Source: an uncultured Erysipelotrichaceae bacterium
Lineage (GTDB): Bacteria > Bacillota_I > Bacilli_A > Erysipelotrichales > Erysipelotrichaceae
Assembly: GCA_902778375.1 (NCBI GenBank)
Contig: CACYXJ010000037.1
Coordinates: 1-36,609 of the forward strand
DNA: 36,609 nt
Direction of reading: 5' to 3'
Shown one piece after another: positions 1-7,151 of the stretch. Each line of letters opens with the position of its first letter. Within the stretch, counting starts at the first letter, position 1. The translations under genes and the position numbers were made by a program. The notes under the pieces are model-generated. The model worked only from the letters and a program-made list of their open reading frames with translations. It had not been told where the DNA came from and made no database searches.

Positions 1-13
1 ATTCAGGAATGAT

Positions 14-34
14 ACCACGTGCTATGCGCGTGGT
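14..34. repeat. left-end subterminal hairpin of the IS
   Basis: ACCACGTGC and GCGCGTGGT form a 9-bp stem with one T-G wobble around a TAT loop. Such an imperfect hairpin near the left end is the recognition structure for TnpA in IS200/IS605 elements. Its first bases match the start of the right-end hairpin at 701. Confidence 0.7.
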
Positions 35-57
35 GCCGTCCTTCTAGTGAAAGAAAA

Positions 58-121
58 GACGCCCTCAAGATACAATGGAAGGCGGCCGGGCAGCCGCAAC
101 ACAAAGTAAAAGGAGGGCGTC
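58..121 (+). promoter_or_regulatory. tnpA leader hairpin that sequesters the ribosome binding site
   Basis: GACGCCCTC at 58-66 is the exact reverse complement of GAGGGCGTC at 113-121, which covers most of the tnpA Shine-Dalgarno sequence (AGGAGG at 111-116) just before the ATG at 124. A smaller stem, GCGGC (82-86) with GCCGC (93-97), sits inside the loop. In the mRNA this would close off ribosome access. IS200 of enteric bacteria is known to limit transposase translation through such a leader structure; that the same applies here is inferred from the pairing. Confidence 0.7.
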
Positions 122-123
122 AC

Positions 124-591
124 ATGAATGACAAAAACAATCTATCACACACGACATATCGGTGCAAATACCATATAGTGATCATACCGAAATACAGGCG
201 GATGGTGATCTACAACAAATTGAGAGCAGATATTGGGGCAATATTGAGACGACTGATAGAGAGGAAGCCGGACTGCGTACTGCTGGAAGCAGAAGCGTGT
301 CCGGACCACATCCATATGTTGATCGAGATACCACCGAAGTATTCTGTTTCCGAATTCATGGGGTACTTGAAAAGCAAAAGCACATTGGAAATCTTTGAGA
401 GACATGCAGAGATGAAATACAAATTCGGAAACAGGAAGTTCTGGGCAAGAGGCTATTTTGTGGATACTGTCGGAAGGAATGAGAAGACGATACGGGAGTA
501 CATCCAAAACCAGCTTCAAGAAGACAAGTTGTATGACCAGATGAGCATGAAGGAATTCATCGATCCATTCACTGGAGAGAAAGTGAAGTAA
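124..591 (+). CDS. tnpA: IS200/IS605-family transposase TnpA
   Basis: This 155-aa protein is a Y1 HUH single-strand transposase of normal family length. The metal-binding HUH motif appears as DHIHM about a third of the way in, and the catalytic tyrosine lies in the C-terminal helix with the REYIQNQ motif. The family cuts and rejoins single-stranded DNA at hairpin-marked ends as a dimer. The frame is open upstream to 19, but the ATG at 124 is chosen because AGGAGG lies 7 bases before it and the family begins close to the sequence that follows. That ribosome site is predicted to be buried in a leader stem, so expression should be low. Nothing is missing, so the enzyme is probably active. Confidence 0.93.
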   Translation: MNDKNNLSHTTYRCKYHIVIIPKYRRMVIYNKLRADIGAILRRLIERKPDCVLLEAEACPDHIHMLIEIPPKYSVSEFMGYLKSKSTLEIFERHAEMKYKFGNRKFWARGYFVDTVGRNEKTIREYIQNQLQEDKLYDQMSMKEFIDPFTGEKVK

Positions 592-604
592 CTGCAATAA
601 AGAG

Positions 605-693
605 GCCCCTTTGAGGGGCAGCCTGTGACAGCGTTGCGGCTGTCAGACCTCGGTGGCCGAAGGGCCTCCGCAACAAAAGGCCCTTATAGGGCC
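605..693 (+). other. cluster of hairpins downstream of tnpA
   Basis: Four short, GC-rich hairpins follow the tnpA stop codon almost without gaps: GCCCC/GGGGC at 605-619, TGACAGC/GCTGTCA at 626-645, CGGTGGCC/GGCCTCCG with a GAAG loop at 651-670 (one T-T mismatch), and GGCCCT/AGGGCC at 679-693. The right-end hairpin at 701-721 follows. One stem could be the tnpA terminator, but none has a T-run. The dense array suggests a structured RNA or a single-stranded DNA feature of the element; no RNA family is assigned. Confidence 0.45.
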
Positions 694-700
694 AGTGGAT

Positions 701-721
701 ACCACCAGTTTTACTGGTGGT
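701..721. repeat. right-end subterminal hairpin of the IS
   Basis: ACCACCAG and CTGGTGGT form a perfect 8-bp stem around TTTTA. It shares the leading GATACCAC with the left-end hairpin, which supports reading the two as the ends recognised by TnpA. The 133 bases from here to the next gene at 855 show no further clear feature. Confidence 0.7.
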
Positions 722-854
722 TATGATATGATATTTCTGCATGCTGGATGACCTTTGCTGCCTGATTGCAGTTATTCATGCTGTGATTCCGAAGCAGCTT
801 TCTCACCACCGGCCTCTATGCTGTAATATACTGACAATATAAAGGTAATGTTAT

Positions 855-2189
855 ATGAAAAAGATTTACTATTCGAAGGAAGGAATACTGATCGGTACAG
901 CTGATGTGCCCGAAGGGTATTCTGCGGAAGGCGAACTCCGCAGCCACTGGCAGAGTGAAATGCAGCCGTTTTCGGCGGTCATGCAGTCATCGAGTCCGGA
1001 TGGCACGATTGCAATGTGCATCACAAACAAGGACGTCCGCTACGACCTGCGAAATCCGCTGCTGAGAGGAATCGGTCTTCTTGTGGCGGAACATACGGAA
1101 GAAGGATATGAGAAATTCACTTCCTGGCAGGACTATCTTCAAAACTGGGCTGTCCGGCGTACGGGACTGGAACTGTACAATGCAGAAGAAATCAGTCATT
1201 CCGGAAGTGATGAACCGGCTCCTTCAGCTTTTCTGACAAACGAGAAAAACCGCTATGACCGTTTTCTGGAGATATCTTCAACTCCTGTCTCTGCTGACTG
1301 GGGAAGCCGGTTGTGTCGTTTTGATTGTACAGCCGGCGGCCTGCCGGCAGTCGTTCTGGCTGGGATGGACTATTTTACAGCCGATCTGGCCTACAGTTTT
1401 CTGGGCGGAATCGAGATGCCGGAAAGCATCAGCAATGCCATCGAAACAGCGAAAGAACGGCTGGGAATCGACAGTGCCTCGATATCGGAAACTGTCAGTA
1501 CCGCCAAAGAAACACTGAAGGAAATGACATTAAGCGATTACATGCATGGCGGTCTGATCGGAAAGATGCGCCGGGATAAGAAAAACAGGCAGGCATCGGA
1601 ACCGGCCGGAACAACTGTCAGTGCTCCGAAACAGGAGACAGCAAAAAAACCGGAGAAGCGGGGAGATCTGACAGTATTCGGTGCCAGAAGGAGATACCTT
1701 TGTCTCTGTCTGAAAGAAAAGGAACAGGAAGCACGTGATGCTTTTGCGGATTTCATCCGATCCGGTGTGTTCGACAGTTCACTCGATCAGAGGGAAGCAA
1801 TGGAAGTGGATCAGAAAATGGAACGGATACGCAGCCAGGCGGCAATGAACCAGAGTATTGCCCTGCAGAAACAGGCACAGCTGCAGCAGATGCAAAGGAA
1901 AACCTCGCAGATGATAGCGGACAATGCCCGTCATGCATCTGACGGACTGATGGATTCCTGGAAAAGGAAAATGGATTCGGAAAGCCGGATCAGCCGGGGA
2001 TTCTCGGAAGCGATACGCGGAGTCGATACATATCAAAACTCCTATGGCCAGGACGTCGAGGTCAGCACCGCTGCCGATCATGTATATGAAAACAGATACG
2101 GTGATGTCTTTGGTGTTTCCGGCAGCGCACCGGATCAGGAGACGCTCAATGAGCTGAACTGGCAGGAACTGAATAAAAAACAACAATAG
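855..2189 (+). CDS. protein of unknown function, 444 aa
   Basis: I cannot assign a function. There is no signal peptide and no membrane helix, so the product is probably cytoplasmic. Residues 1 to about 215 are a globular part with mixed hydrophobic pattern. Residues about 225-275 are a charged, Lys/Ala/Pro-rich linker. Residues about 275-390 are strongly helical with many Gln, Arg, Met and Lys residues (probable coiled coil). The last 60 residues (DTYQNSYG, ADHVYENRYGDVFG) resemble a conserved C-terminal region that I recall from other uncharacterised Firmicutes proteins. The start ATG has AAAGG 9 bases upstream. It is followed after 24 bases by an epimerase-like gene and may be co-transcribed with it. 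Confidence 0.8.
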   Translation: MKKIYYSKEGILIGTADVPEGYSAEGELRSHWQSEMQPFSAVMQSSSPDGTIAMCITNKDVRYDLRNPLLRGIGLLVAEHTEEGYEKFTSWQDYLQNWAVRRTGLELYNAEEISHSGSDEPAPSAFLTNEKNRYDRFLEISSTPVSADWGSRLCRFDCTAGGLPAVVLAGMDYFTADLAYSFLGGIEMPESISNAIETAKERLGIDSASISETVSTAKETLKEMTLSDYMHGGLIGKMRRDKKNRQASEPAGTTVSAPKQETAKKPEKRGDLTVFGARRRYLCLCLKEKEQEARDAFADFIRSGVFDSSLDQREAMEVDQKMERIRSQAAMNQSIALQKQAQLQQMQRKTSQMIADNARHASDGLMDSWKRKMDSESRISRGFSEAIRGVDTYQNSYGQDVEVSTAADHVYENRYGDVFGVSGSAPDQETLNELNWQELNKKQQ

Positions 2190-2213
2190 ACATAGAAATG
2201 GAAGGAAACAGTT

Positions 2214-3074
2214 ATGAAGATTCTGGTAGTCGGAGGGACGAGGTTTTTCGGAATTCCCATGATTGCAAAACTTCTGGAAGACGGACATGAAGTGACGGTT
2301 GCGACCAGAGGCAATGCCGCAAATCCGTTTGCCGGAAAGACGCAGCAGATCATCATGGACCGCACTGACCCAAAGCAGGTGAAAGAAGCTCTTGCCGGGA
2401 AATCTTTCGATGTAATCATTGACAAGGTTGCCTACAGTTCCAACGATGTCAGGGCGCTTCTGGAAAACGCAGACTGCAGGAAGTACGTGCAGATGTCCAC
2501 CTGTTCCGTATATGAGAAGGAAAGGGAAGGAATCCGCGAAGAGGAATTCAACCCGGCTTCCTATCCTTTGAAATGGCAGTCAAGGACGCAGGATTACGGG
2601 GAAGGAAAGCGGCTGGCCGAACGGGCGGCGCTGGAATACCTTGATCCGGCGGACTGTGTCTTTGTGAGATATCCGATTGTCCTGGGTGAAAATGATTATA
2701 CAGGCAGGCTGAAATTCTATGTCGATCATATTCTGGACGGAATTGAGATGCATGTGAGCGGTCTGGATTACGGCATTGCCTTTATTCAGGAGAAGGAAGC
2801 GGGGGAATTCATTGCCTTTCTTGCCGAAAGAGATGCCAGCGGACCCTACAACGGCAGCAGTGAAGGATGGATCACAACCCGGGAAATCATCTCCTATGTC
2901 GAATCAAAATCCGGAAAGAAAGCTGTACTGACCGATGACGGTGAGGAGGCACCGTTCAATTTCATGCCCGACAATGAATCCTATGACACATCCCGGGCAG
3001 CCGGAATCGGTTTCCGGTTTTCACCGCTGAAAAACTGGATTTATGATCTGCTTGATTTCTATATGGAAAGATAA
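2214..3074 (+). CDS. NAD-dependent epimerase/dehydratase family protein
   Basis: The 286-aa product starts with a classical Rossmann dinucleotide-binding motif, VVGGTRFFG at residues 5-13, typical of extended short-chain dehydrogenases acting on nucleotide sugars or related compounds. The middle has MSTCSVYE where these enzymes carry the catalytic Ser/Thr region, but the usual YxxxK is not in its standard form; DYGEGKR around residue 127 may be the equivalent, since it contains a Tyr and a Lys four residues apart. GGAAGG precedes the ATG. Substrate is unknown. It sits between an unknown protein and a PHP phosphoesterase, which does not define a pathway. Related proteins are often annotated simply as NAD-dependent epimerases or reductases. 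Confidence 0.85.
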   Translation: MKILVVGGTRFFGIPMIAKLLEDGHEVTVATRGNAANPFAGKTQQIIMDRTDPKQVKEALAGKSFDVIIDKVAYSSNDVRALLENADCRKYVQMSTCSVYEKEREGIREEEFNPASYPLKWQSRTQDYGEGKRLAERAALEYLDPADCVFVRYPIVLGENDYTGRLKFYVDHILDGIEMHVSGLDYGIAFIQEKEAGEFIAFLAERDASGPYNGSSEGWITTREIISYVESKSGKKAVLTDDGEEAPFNFMPDNESYDTSRAAGIGFRFSPLKNWIYDLLDFYMER

Positions 3075-3095
3075 ATGTGATAAAGTGATATAGGT

Positions 3096-3950
3096 ATGAA
3101 AAAGACTTGTGATCTGCACAGCCATTCGCGTTTTTCCGACGGTACATCGACACCGGCGGAACTTGTCAGACTTGCTGAAAAGCAGGGTCTTTCGGCGTTG
3201 GCACTGACCGATCACAATACATCTCATGGCCTGAAGGAATTCATGGAAGCCGGTGCGCAGAGTGACGTTATTACGGTACCGGGATGTGAATTCACGACTG
3301 AATGGAACAAGAAGGAAATCCATATTGTCGGACTGTTCTTCCGCAGAAAACACTGGGAGGAAATCGAAGATTTCCTGGAACTGGCCCACATTGCCAAGAT
3401 CAACAGCAACACGCTGCTGATCGAGAATCTCAACGCTGCCGGATACGATATTACAGCGGAGGAATGCGCGGCATTGACCGGTGCCGACGATTTCAACCGC
3501 GCCCATGTCGCAAGAGTACTGATGTCCAAAGGCTATGTACAGAGTGTCAAGGAGGCGTTCGATACCCTGCTCAAGCCGGGAAACGGATTCTATATTCCGG
3601 CAAAGAGAATCACATCCATGGCTGCCATCCGCTTTATCAAGACTTATAAGGCAACTGCCATCATGGCCCATCCGCTGCTGAACCTCACAACGGAGGAAAT
3701 GGTCGAGTTCCTGCCTCAGGCAAAGGAAGCCGGTCTTGATGCGATCGAGACCCGCTATACGGAATTTGACGAAAAGATGAGTGAGACAGCAGTACGGCTG
3801 GCCGGTCTGTTCGGTCTGAAACAGAGCGGTGGTTCAGACTTCCACGGTGATACGAAGCCGGGGATCATGCTGGGAACAGGCCGCGGCAATCTTTCCGTTC
3901 CGTTTGAATTCTACGAAAGCATGCGGGCATGTTCTGCATACGACGAATGA
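3096..3950 (+). CDS. PHP-domain phosphoesterase (TrpH/YciV-like)
   Basis: This 284-aa protein is a PHP-family metal-dependent phosphoesterase. Visible metal ligands are DLHSH (residues 6-10), FSDGT (13-17), LTDHN (38-42), the Glu in PGCEF, and a C-terminal SDFHGD motif. The length and motif order match the RNase AM / 3',5'-nucleotide bisphosphate phosphatase group, which degrades short 5' RNA ends or pAp-type nucleotides in the cytoplasm. The exact substrate is not shown by the sequence. It lies 21 bases after the epimerase-like gene and is followed by a strong terminator, so the three genes from 855 may form one unit. A Shine-Dalgarno match is weak (TAGG a few bases before ATG). Confidence 0.87.
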   Translation: MKKTCDLHSHSRFSDGTSTPAELVRLAEKQGLSALALTDHNTSHGLKEFMEAGAQSDVITVPGCEFTTEWNKKEIHIVGLFFRRKHWEEIEDFLELAHIAKINSNTLLIENLNAAGYDITAEECAALTGADDFNRAHVARVLMSKGYVQSVKEAFDTLLKPGNGFYIPAKRITSMAAIRFIKTYKATAIMAHPLLNLTTEEMVEFLPQAKEAGLDAIETRYTEFDEKMSETAVRLAGLFGLKQSGGSDFHGDTKPGIMLGTGRGNLSVPFEFYESMRACSAYDE

Positions 3951-3961
3951 TCCGGCTGACA

Positions 3962-3994
3962 AACAGGGCTGCGGAGTGCGCACTCTGTTTTTTT
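3962..3994 (+). terminator. intrinsic terminator after the PHP gene
   Basis: AACAGGG pairs with CTCTGTT (one G-T wobble), an inner TGCG/CGCA continues the stem, and a run of T follows directly. Confidence 0.8.
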
Positions 3995-4002
3995 ATTGAC
4001 GC

Positions 4003-4023
4003 CATCCGTGTTCTTGACGGATG
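4003..4023. repeat. inverted repeat upstream of the phosphoribosyltransferase gene
   Basis: CATCCGT and ACGGATG form perfect 7-bp arms around GTTCTTG. A TACAAT at 4031-4036 could be the -10 element, which would place the repeat over the -35 region, so an operator is possible. The visible TTGACG (4014-4019) is only 11 bases from that -10 and is not a properly spaced -35. Confidence 0.4.
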
Positions 4024-4068
4024 ATTCTGTTACAATAATGGAAGATATTTACATGTCGGGAGGTATAT

Positions 4069-4713
4069 ATGGCACTGAAAATGATGGAGTATCCCAATCC
4101 GAAGGGAGCGCTGAAGCTGCGTGTCGTGAAAGGACATTTTGCGACCAGCCACAGCCATGTCAATTATTATGTTGACCTGACCTACACAAAGCACCGTCTT
4201 TCCGAAGCGAAGGAAGCCGCGAGACTTCTGGCGGAAAGCCTCAGCGCCACGACGATCGTTGACACGATCCTGTGTCTGGACGGCACCGAAGTGGTAGGTG
4301 CGTGCATGGCAAGCGAACTGAGCAAACATGGTTTCTCCAGTGTGAATGATCACAAGACAATCTATGTCGTGACTCCCGAGCACACGACCGGAAGTCAGCT
4401 GCTGTTCCGCGACAACATCCAGCCGATGATCAGGGAAAAGAATGTTCTGATCCTTGCTGCTTCGGTAACGACCGGCTACACCGTGGCGGGCGGCATTGAA
4501 GCGATCCAGTATTACGGCGGTTCGGTTGCCGGTGTATGCGCGATCTTCTCGAAGGTCAAGGAATGCTTCGGCTATCCGGTACATTCCGTATTCTCGACGG
4601 AAGGAATCCTGGATGACTACATGAGCCGCACCTCGCTGGAATGCCCGTTATGCAAGCAGGGTAAAAAGGTAGATGCCATCGTCAACACCTACGGTGTATC
4701 CTATTTCAAATAA
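4069..4713 (+). CDS. phosphoribosyltransferase-like protein (orotate PRTase family)
   Basis: The 214-aa protein has the type I phosphoribosyltransferase layout and resembles orotate phosphoribosyltransferases. The PRPP-binding loop is recognisable as ASVTTGYT at residues 131-138, but the two acidic residues that normally precede the VTTG segment are Ala130 and Ala131. The C-terminus has a CPLC motif (residues 192-195) that could bind metal. Because of the altered loop it may bind nucleotides or PRPP in a regulatory way or use another substrate. I do not call it pyrE. The start ATG follows GGGAGG. It stands alone, with its own terminator downstream and no pyrimidine genes nearby. Confidence 0.8.
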   Translation: MALKMMEYPNPKGALKLRVVKGHFATSHSHVNYYVDLTYTKHRLSEAKEAARLLAESLSATTIVDTILCLDGTEVVGACMASELSKHGFSSVNDHKTIYVVTPEHTTGSQLLFRDNIQPMIREKNVLILAASVTTGYTVAGGIEAIQYYGGSVAGVCAIFSKVKECFGYPVHSVFSTEGILDDYMSRTSLECPLCKQGKKVDAIVNTYGVSYFK

Positions 4714-4734
4714 GAAGAATTATATGATTTCTAC

Positions 4735-4762
4735 GAAGCGCTTCATTGAAAGCGCTTTTTTC
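4735..4762 (+). terminator. intrinsic terminator after the PRTase-like gene
   Basis: Two copies of the self-complementary AAGCGCTT (4736-4743 and 4750-4757) form a stem with a CATTGA loop, followed by TTTT. The second arm also looks partly like a catabolite-response element, but it lacks the final CA. Confidence 0.8.
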
Positions 4763-4811
4763 ATGTCCGGATCGTCCAAAATGCAAAAAACAGGCATAAA
4801 AAGGCATTTTT

Positions 4812-4839
4812 TTGAACACAAATTGGAAAAATCTATTAT
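4812..4839 (+). promoter_or_regulatory. promoter of the oxaloacetate decarboxylase operon
   Basis: TTGAAC at 4812-4817 and TATTAT at 4834-4839 are separated by 16 bases and lie in an AT-rich stretch 34 bases before the oadA start, giving a short leader with AGGAG at 4861. Confidence 0.65.
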
Positions 4840-4872
4840 CATAGAGGAGATTTGGTTTTCAGGAGAAAATAT

Positions 4873-6258
4873 ATGAAGAAAAAAGTACAGATAACCGAGG
4901 TGGTTCTCCGTGATGCAAATCAGTCACAGATTGCTACCCGTATGCCGAGATCGGATTTTGAAGACATTCTCGAAACAATGGATCAGGCCGGATATTACTC
5001 CATGGAAGTATGGGGCGGAGCGACATTCGATTCCTGCCTGCGCTTCCTCGACGAAGATCCCTGGGAGAGACTGCGCTTTATCCGTTCCAAGGTAAAGAAC
5101 ACAAAACTGCAGATGCTTCTGCGCGGTCAGAACATTCTTGGCTACAGACATTATTCCGATGACACGGTACGTGCCTTCGTACGCAAGTCCGTCGAAAACG
5201 GAATCGATATCATCCGTATCTTCGACGCTCTGAACGACCCGCTGAACATGGAAACAGCGATCGACGAATGTCTGAAGGCGGGCGGACATGCCCAGGGTAC
5301 GATCTGCTATACGATCAGCCCGATTCATACATTCGAAAGTTATGTAAAGCTTGGCAAGAAGCTGGAATCCATGGGCTGCAATTCCCTGTGCATCAAGGAT
5401 ATGGCTGGCATCATGAGCCCGCAGGTCTGCTATGACCTGGTAAAGGAACTGAAGAAAGATGTAAAGATTCCTGTCTATGTACATTCCCATTCGACAACAG
5501 GTCTGGCATCGATGACGCTGCTGAAGGCCATCGAAGCCGGTGCTGACGGTGTGGATACGGCAATCTCCATCTTCTCCGGCGGCACTTCCCATCCGCCGAC
5601 AGAGTCCCTTGTCTATACACTGCACGAAATGGACTATGACACCGGCGTCGACCTGAAGGTCTGCCAGAAGATCAATGATCATTTCAAGCCGGTCCAGGCC
5701 CGCTTCCTCAAGGAAGGCGGTCTGAATCCTTCCGTACTGACAACAAAGATCGAAGCCCTGAACTATCAGATTCCCGGCGGCATGCTGTCGAACCTGATTT
5801 CCCAGCTGACAGCTGTCAACAAGCTTGACAAGCTGGAGGAAGTTCTGGTTGAAACCCCGCTTGTCCGCAAGGACATGGGTTATCCGCCGCTGGTTACACC
5901 GATGAGCCAGATGGTCGGCGCCCAGGCTGTTTCCAACGTCCTGACAGGTGAGCGTTACAAGTCCATCTCGAAGGAAGTCAAGGCATACTGCCGCGGTGAA
6001 TACGGACATTCTCCGGCACCGATTTCCGAAGAACTGATGAAACTGGCGCTTGGTGATGAAAAGCCGTTCGAAGGCCGCTATGACGATACGATCGAACCGG
6101 AAATCCCCGGTGCGCGCGCATATCTCGGAAGCCTGGCGGAAAGCGAAGAAGACGTGCTGAGCTATGTTGCCTTCCCGCAGCAGGCAGAAGCGTACTTCCG
6201 CAGCCGCGAAGAAAAGAAAGCCCTGAAGGTCAGCTACACAATAACGGAGGCTGAGTAA
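4873..6258 (+). CDS. oadA: oxaloacetate decarboxylase alpha subunit, carboxyltransferase
   Basis: This subunit moves the carboxyl group of oxaloacetate to biotin in the Na+-pumping oxaloacetate decarboxylase. The 461-aa product has the pyruvate-carboxylase-type carboxyltransferase fold: LRDANQS at residues 12-18 (metal and substrate Asp14), the carboxylation lysine in IKDMAG (Lys175) and metal-binding His204 and His206 in HSHSTTG. Unlike the Klebsiella alpha chain it has no C-terminal biotin domain; that domain is a separate protein two genes downstream. The frame is open back to a TTG at 4852, but ATG at 4873 is chosen because AGGAG sits 7 bases before it. It is first in an operon with genes for gamma, biotin carrier and beta subunits. 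Strongly biased codons suggest high expression. Confidence 0.95.
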   Translation: MKKKVQITEVVLRDANQSQIATRMPRSDFEDILETMDQAGYYSMEVWGGATFDSCLRFLDEDPWERLRFIRSKVKNTKLQMLLRGQNILGYRHYSDDTVRAFVRKSVENGIDIIRIFDALNDPLNMETAIDECLKAGGHAQGTICYTISPIHTFESYVKLGKKLESMGCNSLCIKDMAGIMSPQVCYDLVKELKKDVKIPVYVHSHSTTGLASMTLLKAIEAGADGVDTAISIFSGGTSHPPTESLVYTLHEMDYDTGVDLKVCQKINDHFKPVQARFLKEGGLNPSVLTTKIEALNYQIPGGMLSNLISQLTAVNKLDKLEEVLVETPLVRKDMGYPPLVTPMSQMVGAQAVSNVLTGERYKSISKEVKAYCRGEYGHSPAPISEELMKLALGDEKPFEGRYDDTIEPEIPGARAYLGSLAESEEDVLSYVAFPQQAEAYFRSREEKKALKVSYTITEAE

Positions 6259-6259
6259 T

Positions 6260-6730
6260 ATGCCGTTTACAGATGCGCTGATTATTGCCATATCCGGTGT
6301 TTCAGTCGTCTTCATGATGCTCTGCATTCTCTGGCTCGCCATGATCCTGATTGATAAATTCGTCTCTTTCATCGAGAGTGTTGAGAGAGTTTCGGAAACA
6401 AATCAGCCAGTGACTGAGTCAGAGCCGGCAAAGCAGTTTGCTTTCGGCGCGATGAGAGACGAGACATGGGACAGACCGATTCAGAAAGTAATCGGAATCT
6501 TCACCCCGAAACCGGATGACACTTCTGCCGCGAAGAAGCCGGCTGAAACCAAACCGGCGGCAGAGAAAACTGCCGGAAGTGAGCCGGTACAGCAGGCAGC
6601 CTACGGCGGCGAACTGCTTCTGTTCGATGTCGATGAGAAGACAGCCGCATGTCTGATGGCAATCGTCTGTGAGCAGACGAAGATTCCGCTGAACGAACTG
6701 GTTTTCAAATCGATCCGGGCACTGGATTGA
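6260..6730 (+). CDS. oadG: oxaloacetate decarboxylase gamma-like subunit
   Basis: The 156-aa protein has one N-terminal membrane helix (residues about 6-33), a charged Lys/Glu/Pro/Ala-rich linker (about 50-115) and a small conserved C-terminal segment. This is the form of the gamma chain, which anchors and assembles the alpha subunit on the membrane-bound beta subunit. Its start follows the oadA stop by one base, with GGAGG in the end of oadA, so translation is probably coupled. Gamma chains are poorly conserved, so the assignment rests on topology and on lying between alpha and the biotin carrier. The C-terminal part (LLFDVDEKTAACLMAIVC) has no motif I recognise. Confidence 0.8.
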   Translation: MPFTDALIIAISGVSVVFMMLCILWLAMILIDKFVSFIESVERVSETNQPVTESEPAKQFAFGAMRDETWDRPIQKVIGIFTPKPDDTSAAKKPAETKPAAEKTAGSEPVQQAAYGGELLLFDVDEKTAACLMAIVCEQTKIPLNELVFKSIRALD

Positions 6731-6748
6731 AGAAAAGAGGAATGACAT

Positions 6749-7141
6749 ATGAAATACATCATTGCGTTAAATGGTAAGAAATATGAAGTGGAAGTCGAAA
6801 AAGGACAGGCCACAGCTGTATATGCGGGCAAGGCAGAACCGATGACAGCCCAGGCTCCGGCCGCAGAACCGGCACCTCAGCCGGCAGCTGCTGCAGCACC
6901 TGCTGCCCCGGCGGCACAGGAAGGACTCGGTGATCCGGTCAAGGCACCGATGCCCGGCACGATCCTGGATGTCCGTGTGTCTGTCGGACAGACTGTCAAG
7001 GAAGGCGACATCATGTTCGTCCTGGAAGCGATGAAGATGGAAAACGAGGTTCTTGCTCCGAAAGCAGGCACGGTTACTTCCGTTCTTGTTTCCAAGGGAG
7101 CTTCCGTGACATCCGAGATGACAGTGGCGACCATTCAGTAG
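6749..7141 (+). CDS. biotin carboxyl carrier protein of the decarboxylase
   Basis: A 130-aa biotinyl-domain protein. The biotin attachment motif EAMKMEN places biotin on Lys96. Residues 1-28 form a short N-terminal strand region, residues about 34-60 are an Ala/Pro-rich flexible linker, and residues about 62-130 are the biotinyl domain. It carries carboxybiotin from the alpha subunit to the beta subunit, where decarboxylation drives Na+ export. It stands as a separate protein instead of being fused to OadA, as in several Gram-positive and methylmalonyl-CoA decarboxylase systems. Neighbours on both sides are decarboxylase subunits, and the biotin ligase gene lies just downstream on the other strand. 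Confidence 0.93.
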   Translation: MKYIIALNGKKYEVEVEKGQATAVYAGKAEPMTAQAPAAEPAPQPAAAAAPAAPAAQEGLGDPVKAPMPGTILDVRVSVGQTVKEGDIMFVLEAMKMENEVLAPKAGTVTSVLVSKGASVTSEMTVATIQ

Positions 7142-7151
7142 GAGAAGTCTG

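Larger units (their letters stand above)
1..725 (+). mobile_element. IS200-type insertion sequence (tnpA only)
   Basis: A Y1-transposase gene is bracketed by two subterminal hairpins (14-34 and 701-721) that both begin with GATACCAC, as expected for the left and right ends of an IS200/IS605-family element, which moves as single-stranded DNA and has no terminal inverted repeats. No tnpB is present, so this is the IS200 layout. The tnpA codons are more AT-rich (ATA, AGA, AAT) than in the neighbouring genes, consistent with mobility. The exact ends cannot be set: the left cleavage site may lie at or just before the window start and the right one shortly after 721. The element looks intact because the reading frame, catalytic residues and both end hairpins are preserved. 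Confidence 0.85.

Noticed and set aside
605..693. Hairpins read as a CRISPR or tandem repeat array
   Set aside because: The stems differ in sequence and spacing; there are no repeated units with spacers.
4014..4036. TTGACG and TACAAT as promoter of the PRTase-like gene
   Set aside because: The spacing is only 11 bases.
4747..4760. Catabolite-response-like sequence TGAAAGCGCTTTTT
   Set aside because: It matches the first part of a cre but lacks the final CA and is explained by the terminator stem and T-run.
4924..6372. Long open frame (482 codons) on the minus strand, opposite oadA
   Set aside because: It mirrors the codon bias of oadA and shows no domain; the + strand has full family motifs and a ribosome binding site.
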